From NCBI GenBank assembly GCA_029339195.1, contig JAPTJF010000206.1, forward strand, positions 38,299 through 102,298: DNA of 64,000 nt, in the 5' to 3' direction. Position 1 is the first letter of the stretch; every line of letters begins with the position of its first letter. Position numbers and translations under genes: made by a program. Shown here one piece after another: positions 1 to 11,700 of the stretch. The notes under the pieces were generated by a model. The model searched no databases. It saw only the letters and a list, made by a program, of their open reading frames with translations, and was not told where the DNA came from. This stretch comes from Micractinium sp. NFX-FRZ. Taxonomy: Eukaryota; Chlorophyta; Trebouxiophyceae; Chlorellales; Chlorellaceae.

Positions 1-34
1 CTGAATGATGGATCATGGGTTGTTTCCACCGCAG

Positions 35-2207
35 TGGTGGACCTGAACCCACGCAGCCTGCAAGACGTGCTGGCTGACGTGCGCCGCCTCGGGGGACTGA
101 TGGGCCAGCCGGCGGCCGGTGAGGCCGCCGGGGCCGCCCTCCAGGCCCGCGTGGACGCTGCGCTGGCAGCGGTACCGGCGGTACCAGCGGAGCAGCGCCC
201 CTCTGTGGCCATGCTGGAGTGGGTGGCCCCAATCTTCATGGGGGGCCACTGGACCCCGCAGCTTGTGGAGATGGCGGGAGGGCGGCACCCGCTCAACCCA
301 ACAAAGTGAGGGGGCGAGCGAGCGAGCGGTGGGACCCAGAGGGTGGAGGGGCCTGGGGGCTGCTGCCGAGACAGGGACCGACCGCCTGCTGCGGCTGCTG
401 CTGCCGGCCTGCCTGCGCCGCAGCCAATCTGCTCTGGCTTTTGTTAATGTCCCGAGTGCTGCCTGCCCTCCCTCCCGGAGCCACCCCATCCCACTCAATT
501 GTCCCTGCCTCCCGCTACTCTGCCCGCCGCTGACAGGGACAGCTGCGGGCTTTTTCCCGGAGCCGCCTGCCCCGCTGAAGCCTCCCTCCCGCCCGCCCTG
601 CCCACTCGCTGGCCGCCCCACTGGCCCCTGCCTCCCTTCCGCCCACCCTGCCCCTCACCGACAAACAGGGACGGCGTCGGGCTTTCCGATGAGCCGCCCC
701 ACCCTATGCATTTGACCCTGCCTCCCACCACCCTGCCCTGACTGCGACGGGCTTCCTGCCTGTGCCACCCAACTCAACTGACCCCTCCCTCCCAACCCCT
801 GCCCCCCACCGACCCACAGGGACGGCGGCGGCGCCGCCAACTCGACCGTGGCCAGCACCCAGCAGCTGCTGGACAGCCGGCCGGACTGGGTGGTTGTGGC
901 GCTGTGCGGGCTGGGGCTGGAGTTGACGCGTAAGGAGCTGGACGACTCGCTGGCCAAGGACCCGCTGTGGTGAGGAGGTGCTGGGGGGGTACTACTAGTT
1001 GCTGCTGTTGTTTGTGGTGATGGCTTGATGTGCTGGAGCTCACTTGGGCTGGTGCTCCCTTTCCTAAGGAGCTGGAGACCTCGCCGGCCAAGGACTGCTG
1101 TGGTCTTACTTGTTGCTGTTGCTGTTGTTGTTTGTGGTGATGGGGATATGTGCTGGAGCTCACTCGGGCTGGAGGTTCACCCGCAAGGAGCTGGAGGGCT
1201 CGCTGGCCAAGGACCCGCTGTGGTGGGTGGGAGGGTGCTGGCGTTGCTGTGGTGCTTAAGTGGGGTGGTTGGCGGGATGGGGAGGTGTGCTGGAGCTCAC
1301 TTGGGCTGGTGCTCCCTTTCCTAAGGAGCTGGAGACCTCGCCGGCCAAGGACTGCTGTGGTCTTACTTGTTGCTGTTGCTGTTGTTGTTTGTGGTGATGG
1401 GGATATGTGCTGGAGCTCACTCGGGCTGGAGGTTCACCCGGGCTTGCTGGCCAAGGACCCGCTGTGGTGGGTGGGAGGGTGCTGGCGTTGCTGTGGTGCT
1501 TAATTGGGGTGGTTGGCGGGATGGGGAGGTGTGCTGGAGCTCACTTGGGCTGGTGTTCCCTTTCCTAAAGAGCTGGGGGGCTCGCCGGCCAAGGACCCGC
1601 TGTGGTGGGTGGGTGCTGGCGTTGCAAGAACACTTGTTGGTGGCGGTGGTGGGTGCTTGTGTTGCTGTTGTTGCTGGTGGTGGTGATTGGCGGGATGGGG
1701 GAATCTGTCGGCCTGGGTCTTTTTAGCAGCTGGAGGGCTCGCTGGCCAAGGAACCGCTGTGGTGGGTGGTGCTGCGGGTGCACTTGCTGCTGCTGGTGGT
1801 GATGACTGGCGGGACGGGGAGATGTACTGGAGCCACCTCGCCCGCGGGGCCGAACTGCCAGCTGTGCATGCAAGGCCGTATGCTGCTGGCAGACGGCGGA
1901 AACCGTAAGTTCAAACAATCACCTGCCTGCTGCCTCCCCCTCCCCTCCCATTGCCCCTTCTTGCAGGGCCGAGCTGCCAGCTGTCAAGGCGGGGCGTGTT
2001 GTGCTGGTGGACGGCAACCACATGTTCAACCGCCCGGGGCCGCGCCTGGTGGATGCTTTGGAGTTCCTGGTGGGACTGCTGCATGGCCGCCCCGAGGTTA
2101 TCCCCAAGGGATTCCCGTGGGAGTGGTGGCGGGGCCCGCCGGCAGCGGCAGCGGCAGCGGCAGAGGGTGCAGAGGCGGCGGCAGGCGCCGAGGCGGCGGC
2201 GGCGTGA
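35..2207 (+). CDS. BtuF-like periplasmic-binding-fold protein, 3' part
   Basis: Exons 35-305, 820-969 and 1967-2207 join in phase (AA|G, then TG|G) and end at a TGA. The 5' part lies before the window, because an acceptor AG sits at 33-34. The visible 220 residues match the C-terminal half of the COG0614/PF01497 family, which binds cobalamin or ferric siderophores in bacteria: a helix rich in LNPRSLQDVLADV, then AMLEWVAPIFMGGHW, then a segment with PDWVVV, then VLVDGNHMFNRPGPRLVDAL. The tail after PKGFPWEWW is low-complexity Ala/Glu. The ligand in an alga cannot be told from sequence; a vitamin B12 or metal-chelate role is inference only. The bacterial-type fold in an intron-rich gene suggests an old transfer or an organelle-derived origin. 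The last intron (970-1966) is filled with decayed copies of the neighbouring exon edges. Confidence 0.72.
970..1966 (+). repeat. Intron made of tandem decayed exon-edge copies
   Basis: About three tandem units of 244-257 bp start near 1031, 1288 and 1532, and each carries two sub-copies. The sub-copies resemble the end of the preceding exon, including the stretch encoding KELDDSLAKDPLW, plus the start of the intron. A further piece near 1846-1905 resembles the start of the following exon (1967 onward), with the same GCCGA.CTGCCAGCTGT core. None of the copies keeps an open, phase-compatible exon, so they are read as intronic debris of repeated local duplication. Confidence 0.8.
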
Positions 2208-2783
2208 GCGTGGCTGGACATATTCAGGGGCGCCTGGGGCCCGCTGGCGAGTACTGACTTTTGAGCCTTGGTACACATACCTTGATATTGATATCAGTAC
2301 TTGGTTGTCTATATGTCTATTGGGTGTATGTCCAGGATGGGTTGGCGAGATGCAACTCTACATTGGCGTCTCGACGTCATGCTCAGCGCATGCTGGGGCG
2401 GGAGCAGGTAGCAGGTGGCCGCACCCTGCCCTGCCTGCCCGCACACACCCACACCCCAATCTGCAAATCTGTAATGGAAAGCTGCTTCGGTTAGCATATG
2501 CTGTATCACGAGTAATAGAGAAGGCTCTTGCTTCGAGACAACGAGCAGCCAGGAAGGCTGTGATGGTGCACCGGTGGGAAGCCAGACAGCTGGCAATGAG
2601 CGGTGACGGCAGCTTGAGCCTTACAGTCGTCTTCCTCTCGCTCTCCGAGCAGACACGTCATTCGACCTGTTCCCTTCGACCTGTCCCCGTTCATCCAACA
2701 CCTGCCAGAAACCTCGGCACCTGGGAACCCGCTGCCTTGGAGCGACCCTCGTTGTGCCGGAGGGCTGAGCCGATCCTGCAGCC
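2208..2783 (+). other. Intergenic: 3' UTR and upstream region of the channel gene
   Basis: No coding exon was recognised. The first half is probably 3' UTR of the upstream gene, with a TGTAA at 2470-2474. The rest would be promoter and 5' UTR of the next gene. No TATA box stands out. Confidence 0.5.
2470..2474 (+). terminator. TGTAA-type polyadenylation signal
   Basis: A TGTAA pentamer lies 263 bases after the stop of the binding-protein gene. TGTAA is the usual green-algal poly(A) signal. It is short enough to occur by chance. Confidence 0.35.
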
Positions 2784-5700
2784 ATGGTGAGGCCCGCATC
2801 GGTGCTGGGGCTCTTCCAATGAGCGGGACCTGCCTAGGGAACGCTGCGAGGCTCCCTTGGCGCCGCAGCGGGAGGCCGGCGGGCGGGCGGCAGCACCATC
2901 AGCTGCGTGCAGCAGGGGAAACACCAGCAGAGCTCCCCCTGTTCGTGACTGTCACAGCGGCTTGCAATTGCTGCCTGAGCAGTCCCCCCACCCCCACCCC
3001 AGCTCCACGTCATGTAATACCTGCCTCATTACACGGCCGCTCTCCCGCCACCACCCGCCCGCCCGGGCCCGCCTTCCCCGCCACGCAGGCCACCACCGGG
3101 CGCGCGTTTGCCATCGCGCTCGCCCTCTACTCTGCCGCCTGCCTGGCCATCCTGCTGGCCTTCTCCTGGTGGCGCCAGGCACCCTGGGCCAAGCGTTTCT
3201 ATGCACCCAAAAGCTTTGTCAAGGGGCAGGTGGGGCAAGGCATGCAAGTGGGGGGGGGCCAGCGGGTGGGGAGGCACAGGCGGGGTGGGAGGTGACCGGG
3301 GCGGCCGGGGGCAGCGGTGCAGCACATGGAGTGGAGTGCGCTCATCACGCGGCAAGTACGCTGCCTGCAGCCTGGCAACGCAGCTGTGGGTGGCACGGCA
3401 TGCTTGCACCGGGGTGTGGTGCCGTGGCACAGCGGGGCGGCCAGGAAGCCCTGCAGGCTCTCTTCTCTCTGCCTCTTCCTCTCGCCCATCACGCGGCCCA
3501 TGCCGTCCCGGAACCACATAGGGCTTAGGGTTTAGGTTGTTGGGCAAGCACATTGCCCTTCATCATTAGTACACCATGTCTGCCACCAACACCACACACC
3601 CCTGCAGCCCAAGCCCAAGCACATACGTCGGCGCAACCCGTTTGCCTGGATAGGAACCACCGAGGAGGCGCCGGAGCCGGCCATTGTTCGCTTTGCGGGA
3701 GTGGACGGACTCATGTATCTGTGAGAGGGCGTGGGGGCTGGAAGGGGCGCGGGTGGGTAGAGTTGGGAGGAGACGACAGCAGCAGGGGCCTGCTGGGGAG
3801 GCGGGCGGGCACGCCTTGTCTGTGTGTGAAGGGGCATGGCGTGCCCCGCTGCTCCACCGGCTTACCTCCCCCTGGCTTGACAGGGGCAACAACCACTAAA
3901 CATGCTTGCGAACGCACCCACCCACCCCCCTTTCCTGCCCTGCCCCTCCCGCCCCTCCCGGCCTGCAGCACCATCCTCCGTTTTGGGCTGCAGCTGTTCC
4001 TGGGCATCACCAGCCTGGTGCTGCTGACGGCGCTGCCCATCAACCTCACCGGCGGGCAGGTGGGTGTGCCAGTCACACTCGAATTGATTAACTGGTCTTG
4101 AGTGGTGCAATGGTGCCGGCAGTTTGGCCAGCGCTGCGCTGCATGCGACCCTGCCCCCAGCTGCCAGGGTTTCCCGCCCGCCGGTACACCCAACCACCCA
4201 TCTGGTCCCCTGCAGGTTGCTCGCCTCATGGCAGCACAGGACGTCCCCCACCCGTCCTCCCAGTTCACCTACTGGGTGCCCGCCCCGCAGCCAGCGCCCA
4301 CCCAGGCAGAGGGGGAGGGGGATGAGGGCTTCTCAGTTCAGGGAAACCAACCCAAAGTGTTGGAGGTGAGCAGGGTATCCTGCCCACCGCCGTCTTGCAA
4401 CTGCCCCTGTTTCTGTCGCCATGCATCACCCGCCCCTATCCCCACTGCTATATTTTGAGCCCCCCTGCTCCTCCCGCCGCCTGTCACCCTCTTTCCCTTT
4501 GGCGAGCAGCGTATCTGAGGCAACAGGCTGGCATTCTGCTGCCCCTTTTTGACCCCTGCCCTCACCAAGCTTCCACCCTCATCACACGTGCCACCCTACA
4601 TGCTCCAACCTGCTTTCCCGCTCCTTCCTCAAAACATGCAGCCGCCCGACTTTTACGTGGGCGGCCTGCCGCCGGCACCCGCGGGGCTGGAGTGGTGGGA
4701 GTACGCGCCCGAGGTGCCGCTGCTGCCGCAGCCGGCAGAGGTGCTGGGGCCCAACTACACCAGGTGGGGGTGGCAGGGTGGGTGGGGGTGTACCATACCT
4801 CTAGGCAGTCGCAAGACCCTACCCTGTCCAGCCCAGCCCAGCCCAGCCTCGAGCATTGCAGCCAGCTTGCCTGCACTGCCTTGCGATGCATGGGCGAGCT
4901 GCCTGGTCCTGTTCTTGAAGAAACAGCGTCGCCGCCGTCGAGGTGCGGCTGGCTGCCAGCTCAGCAAGGCCACCAGCCTGTCTTGGCCACACCTGGTGCA
5001 GTTCACCCAAGTTGGCGGCGGGGTGTGGGCCACCTCTGCATGCAGCCTGCACGGTCCCTTGCCTACAAGCATCCTGGCCTGCCGCCGCCCCGTGCAGGTA
5101 CGGTTGGCGGTACGATGCCGAGTACCAGGAGGTGGTGTACCGCTTCAGCGACCTGGACAAGGTGGGGGGCCAGGGGGTGGGTGTGGCGGGAGGATTGGGC
5201 TCTAAACAAGTGGACACGAGTGCCACTCGGAGCGGAGCTGGCTGCGCATGCGTGTGCGCTGCATGTGCGCGTGCGCGTGCATATGCTGTCGAGGACGCCA
5301 GTGCCAGGCAGCTAGCTCTTCAACTGCGGCTTGGTGCTTGCCCTCACGTGGCACCCGAGGCACGCAGCGTCCCAGCCCCCACACCCAAATTATCCACATG
5401 CACTCCAGCCGCCAACCTTCTCCAATAAACTTGCTTCTTTCCTTCCCACCCCCTTACACTCCACAGACCACCTTGGCCAATGGCGAGGCGGGCAGGCCCC
5501 CACTCATGCACCCACCCCAAACCGTCCACCTCAGTCATCAAACCCACAACAACAACTCCTCCTCCGTGTCTTTCCTCCCACCCTTGCACTCCACAGACAA
5601 CCATGGCCAACGTCGAGGCGGGCAGCCCCCGGCTGTACGCCCACGCCGTGCTGGCCTGGGCAGTCAGCATCTACGCCCTCTGCCTGCTCTACAAGTTCAA

Positions 5701-8700
5701 CAAGGTGGCGCTCAGGTGGGGCGGGGGAGGGCGCTCTTCGGCACGCAAGGTACAGTGCGCTGCCGCTGGGGCCCTGTCAATGTCCTAGCGCATGGTAGAG
5801 TGTATTGCTGCTGCGGGCCCGGCCCATGGGCCGCTCTGGCTCTGCCGGTCTAAGACGGCGCCTAGGTGGGTCGCTCCTGGGCAGGGGTGAGCTCTTGAGT
5901 GGTCTGATGGGGGTGAAGCGGTCAGGCCAGGATTCAGTGTGGCCAATTGCTCCAAGTCGCGCCTAAGCAACCACCCAGCCCTTTCTGTGGCCCCGCGTGA
6001 CATGGGCGTGCCCGCTCGCCTTCCCCTCCCGCTCCCCTCAGGCTGCGCATCCACCACCTGCTCAACAGCCCGCCTGGCGCCGAGTCGCACACGGTGCTGC
6101 TGACCGACATACCCGGGGTGGCCTATGGCACGGTGCCTCACCGCATGGACGGCACCCTCCTGCGCTTCCTCCCACGCAGTGAGGGCTGGGGGGGAGTGGG
6201 GAAGGGGCCAAAGTGCAGCACACTAGTGCCAGTTCGGGGAGGCTGTTGTGGTCATGGCTGGTCAGCTGGCTGGGCTTTCACTGGGGGGCAGCAGGCTCCC
6301 CGTCTGCAGTCTTTGCCTCTCGGCCAGCCTGGGTTGTATGTACCCCTCCTGAGCGCGCCCCGCCGCTTCACCTCACCATTTCACGCCTGCAGGCATCAAG
6401 GCGCGCCTGGCGGGGGCCGCCAAGCAGGGTGTGCGGGGCATCAGCAGCCAGCTGAAGCTGGGCGCCAGCTGGGCGTCCGGCAAGGGGGGCGCCCGGCAGG
6501 CGGCGCCGGCGGCAGGGGAGGGCAGCAGCACCAGCGGGGGGGCCTGCGGGGATTTCACCATTGCGGCGGCTGGGGGTGGCACAAGCAGGGCGGGCGTGGA
6601 GCTGACGCTGGCGCCCAAAGCGGCGGAGCGGGCGTGGGACCAGGCGAGGGGGAGAGGTTGTGTTGGGGGGAAGGAGGCGTGCAGCTTGCCGGCCTGCAGA
6701 CAGCTTGGCAGCATCTGGCGTGCTGGAACATGGGTGCAGACAGCGCAGTGGCAAGAAAGAGCACAGCACGCAGCCGCTCCGCTCTGCACCGCCCTCGTGC
6801 CTGCCAGCCATGGAGGGGTTGTTCAAGACTGGGGTGTGGCCGTGCCAGCCGGCAGGCGGCGCCACCACACAACCCTTCCCTCTAACCTGTGGGGCTCCAA
6901 GCCAGCCTTGTCCTCCGGCTCATGCTGTTGATTCAGTTCCTTTCCCACCACCGCTGCCGCGCCCGCCAACTGCACGCAGGCGCTGCGCCAGCTGGCGGGC
7001 GGCGCCACCATCCAGCAGGTGGTGGACGCGCAGCTGCGGGCCGTGTTTGGCAGCGACTACCAGCACGTGAGCGGGTGCAACGGTGAAGCAGTTTGTGGCT
7101 GGCCCATAAGCACGGGCACTTGAGTGTGACCACGCGCTAGCTTGCCCTGCAGTCGCCCGCGTGCCTCCTCTCCTCCCTGCTGCTCGCATGCATCCCTACT
7201 GCTGCATACCCATGCCTCCCTGCTACCCTCACAGGTCTTTCTGGCGCGGGACACCACCCAGCTGGACCCGCTCGTGGGTGAGCAGGCGGGGGCCAGGTTG
7301 GAGAGTGGGTGGTGTGAGGGCGGAGCTTGAAAAGGGTTGGGCTTGTTGCGGCAGGCTCCCCCTCCATGCTGCCTGAGCCTCTCCACCAAGTGTTCACCTT
7401 ACTCGCACCCATCGATCCCGCATGGTACCACAAGAGGAGTACCAGGGTGTGCTGCGGTCAGCGGGGGAACTGGCGGGGCTGCCGCCTGTTGCACCTGCGC
7501 AGCGCTGAGAACCCAACACACCACCACCTATCGCACCGACCCCTCGTTTTGATTTCCTTTTGCCTGCCTGCAGAGGAGTACCAGGGCGTGCTGCGGTCAG
7601 CGGAGGACCTGATGGACCACTACCTGTCGCTGAGGAAGCGCAACCGGGACATTAAGCCCATCAAGGTGAGGGGGGCTTGTGCAGAAGAAGCGCTTTTGGC
7701 TGAGAAGCAGTGCAAGGAGGCACTTCACCATGCAGAAGGTCGGAGGCACAGGGACCGATCGGGGGAGACTGGGAGTGAGGTCCTGCGGAGTGGCAGCCTG
7801 AGCATGCTCATGACGTCTCGTGACATGTGCACACCCATGTGGCACGTGGCATTCCACCTCAGAGATCCAGCTTTCTCAAACACAGCACACATGCTCCGCC
7901 GTCCGCGCATCCCTGCCGCCTGCCGCCAGATCACCGTGGTGCCGGTGCAGTTTGGCGGCTGGGGTCTGCAGCGCTACGGCCCCGCACCGGTGCGGGTGGA
8001 CGCGCTGCAGCACTACAGGTGCGCGCAGGGGAGTGGAAACGGGGTTTTGTGGGGACGCCTGCAGGCCACTGCAGCGGGTGGGGGCCCGAGGAGATAGCCG
8101 GCGCCCAAGCCGGCTTGTGTCCCGTTTCAGCGCATTTCTTCACAAGCATGTCTGGACGAGCTGACGGATCTTATGTGGGTATGTTTCACAGGGCTGCCGT
8201 GTGTAGCTTCGCTGGCCGGCGTGTGGCAAGACGCCTGGCTGTGGGGCCCCTGCCCCGATCCCGTGCCTGAATCTTATCTGTGCCTGCCCAGGGACCGCCT
8301 GGTGGAGCTGCGCCGGCTGATCAGCGAGGAGCAGGAGGCGGCGCGGCAGCAGGTCACGCCCTCCGCCTTTGTGACCTTCAAGACGCGCAGGGCGCAGGTG
8401 GGGTGGAAAAGAGGTTGGGAAGGCGGGGGAAGGGTGGCCCGCCCTTGGAGGACGTCAGCTTGGACGCCTGCAGGGGGTAGGTCGCATGCATTGGCGGTTA
8501 GAAGTGGGTCATAAGAGAGCTCCCGGACTGAACGTGTTGTTGGGGGGCAGGCGCCTCTTTTCGAGATCATTGCACAGTACCGCAGTGCAAGAGGGACCCA
8601 CGGCAGAGCCCCCGTCACACGCCCTCACTCACACCCTCCCTGCCGCCCCCCCTGCTGCCGCCCAGGTGCTGGCCTCCACCTCCCTGGTGCACCACGACAT

Positions 8701-11700
8701 GTCCGCCTGGCGCTGCCACCCCGCCCCAGGGCCGGGGGAGGTGGTGTGGAGCAACGTGGGGTGAGGAGGGGGAACACAGTCTGCTGCCCCGGCTGCCTGG
8801 CTGGCTGCCTGCGGCATGCAGGCAGCAGGTCTGCTTGCCACGCATTGCAGGCTGCTGCCATCATTGCCTCTCCAACTGCTCAGCCATTGCAGCCCGCTGA
8901 CACCAGCGAACTGCCCCCGCTGCCGCGCCTCCCTGCCAGGTGGCGCATGTGGGAGCGGCGCGGCCGCCGGCTGCTCATGTGGGCCGCCTTCTTTGCGCTG
9001 GCCCTCTTCTACATGGTGCCCGTGGCGGCGGTGCAGGTATGCTCCGGATGTGACAGCAGGATGGGAAAGGACGTGTGCTCCCCGCAGCGCCTGTGCTTGT
9101 GCCATCTTCGGCATGGAGGTACATGCCGTTGCCCTCGCAGCTGCTATCTAGATCGGTGTGCTCCCCCGCCTGGCACTGGTGAAAAAGGGAAGAGGGACGG
9201 CCTGGGTGCGTGAGAGAGGCACGTTAGCCCAGCCGGTGTGCTGGGAGACGAGCGGGCATGAGGGTGTGCCAGCTCAGCAACGCCCCTGGCCGCTCCTCCC
9301 ACCGCTGGCCGCTCCCTGTTGGGCCTCACACTCTGTCACAGCTTCCTTCCCAAGCGTGCCTTCCTCACTTACCCGCTCTACCACCCCCTTGCTTGTCCCG
9401 CACATCTCCTCTCCACAGTCCCTCCTGGCCCTCAACAGCCTGACTGCCTTCTTCCAGGGCGCTCCCTCCCTTCCTACCCACCACCTCCCCTGCCCTGCCA
9501 AACCCTTGCCTGCCGCAGTCCCTCCTGGCCCTCAACAGCCTGACCGCCTTCTTCCAAGGCGTGCCGCTGCTGAACGCGCTGGTCACCGCGGTGCTGCCGG
9601 GCCTGGTGCTCAAAATCTTCCTCAAGCTCCTGCCCGCCCTGCTGGCCTTCATGGTCCGCTCCTCAGGTGACGAAATAAATGATTGGGATGGCTGGTGGGA
9701 GGTGAGGGGCCTGGCAATGGTTCCGCAAGCTACCGCCCGCCCTGCCGGCACTCAAGGCACGGTGCCCCAGCAACATTGGAGGGGCGTAAGAGGGGCAGGA
9801 GGGAGGGAGGGGCAGGGGCCATGGCCGCCATGCAGCCCTCTGCTGGGCAGGCACGCGTCCCGCTCTGCCTCCCTGCTCGCCTCACCCCGCGCGTTTGCTG
9901 GCTGCGCGGTGCTGTGAGCGACTCATCATGGCATGCCTCGCTCTGCCTTCCCGCTCACCCAGCGCACACCTCTCCCCGCTGCCTCACCCGGTGTGCAGGC
10001 GCTGTGAGTGAGTCGGCGGTGGACATTTCATGCCACCCACGTTCACTTTTTTTTGCCGCTTCGCCTGCTGTGGTCGATTTGCCTGCTGTGCAGGCGCTGT
10101 GAGTGAGTCGGCGGTGGACATGGGCGTGCTGCGCACCTTCTTCATCTTCCAGGTGGGGCCTCCATGTAGCTCTGTCTAAGGTGGCACGGGGTTAGCAGTG
10201 GATTGGCAGAGAAGGGGGTCGGGCGGCAGGGGGCGTGCTTTCTTCGCATCCCGTCCCCAGCGTGCCGCACCCGTCCGTAGCAGCGTGCTGGAAACCGCAG
10301 TTCGGGTGAGGTTCCATTGCCGCCGCCCCGTCGCATTCCCACCCTGCTCCTGCCAACACCCCCCTGCCCTGCAATGCTGTGCCAGGTCATCACCATCTGT
10401 CCTTCGGGTGATACAGCCGGTCCCACTGCCTCTCCACCCTGTTCCTCCTGCCCCGCTTGCCTCACTTTTGTTGAGCAGGTCATCACCGTCTTCTTTGGCT
10501 CCTTCATAGCCGGCTCCTTTGCCAACCAGGCAGGCTGGGCACGTGTGTCTATAAGGGCGGGCCCGGGCTGGGCAGGGCAGAGGAGGAGCACAGGAAGCCC
10601 TTGCATCGTCTGCTGCTCTGGCGCCCCGCTGCCCAGCTCCCACCCCTGCAGGCTTGGGCGGGCAGCCCTGCCCCTGTAACCCCCTGCATCCGTTTGGCGT
10701 CATCTGCTCACGCTGTCAACTTTATCGCTGATCCCTGCCTTCGTCACCTGCCCTCTTGCAGATCAAGCAGTTCGTGCGCGACCCTGGCTCCGTCCTCACC
10801 ATACTGGGCACCGCCGCGCCACAGACGGCCATTTTGTGAGCCCAGCGGCCGGCGGTGGTGGTGCTGCTGCTGCACGGTGCACTGCAGGGAGAGCAGCCGC
10901 GGGGTGGCACGGCTTGCCTGCCAGGGTCCCATGCTGCTTTCAACTCTGCTGCGCTGCGCTGCGCTCCATCTCCCCTCACTGCCTCCCCTTCTCTTTCCCC
11001 CCCTTCCCTGCGGGGGCAGCTTCACCACGTACCTCATGCTCCAGGCGCTGCTGGCAAAGCCCCTCTCCCTGCTGCGCCCGCCGGGCCTGGTCATATTCTG
11101 GCTCAAGCACAGGCAAGGCAGGGGGGGGCAGGGGAGGGTTGCAGGCATGCGTGGGATGCAAGGGCATGACGATGTAGTGCATGCCCTCGCCCCTCCCTCT
11201 CCTCCCCTGCCCTCCCTGCTAACGACCCCCATTCCCCACAGGGTGCTCCGCCACTTAGGACAGGGACTCGCGCCTCGCTCATCTCCCCTGCCCTCCTACC
11301 CCCTGACCCCTGCACCCAAAGGCTGGGCCGCCACCGAGCGAGCCATAGCCAGGAGCTGCTACCTTCCGGAGGCTCTAAGCAAGCCCGCTCGTCTCCTCCT
11401 GTGCCCCTTCCCCTTCCTCCCCTCTGTGCCTCTGCGCAGGCTGGCCGCCACTGAGCGGGCCAAGGCACGGGTGTGGCAGGACCAGGAGCAGACCTACGGG
11501 GGGCTGGTGCCGGGTGAGGGCAGGGAGGGGGTGGAGAGGGCCAGCCTGGCGGGGGAGGAGTAAAGTCAGCACCTGTCTATGACGGCCTGGCAACCCCACT
11601 TGGGGCACACAAAACAACCTGGCCTGCTGCACAATGCCACCCGACCACATGCCCCTGCCCCCGCCTCTGCCCTGCCCCACCTCAAGCCCCTCTGTCCGCG

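Noticed and set aside
3525..3536. TTAGGGTTTAGG, a plant/algal telomere-like motif
   Set aside because: It is under two repeat units and sits inside an intron of the channel gene; a chance match or telo-box is more likely than an interstitial telomere.
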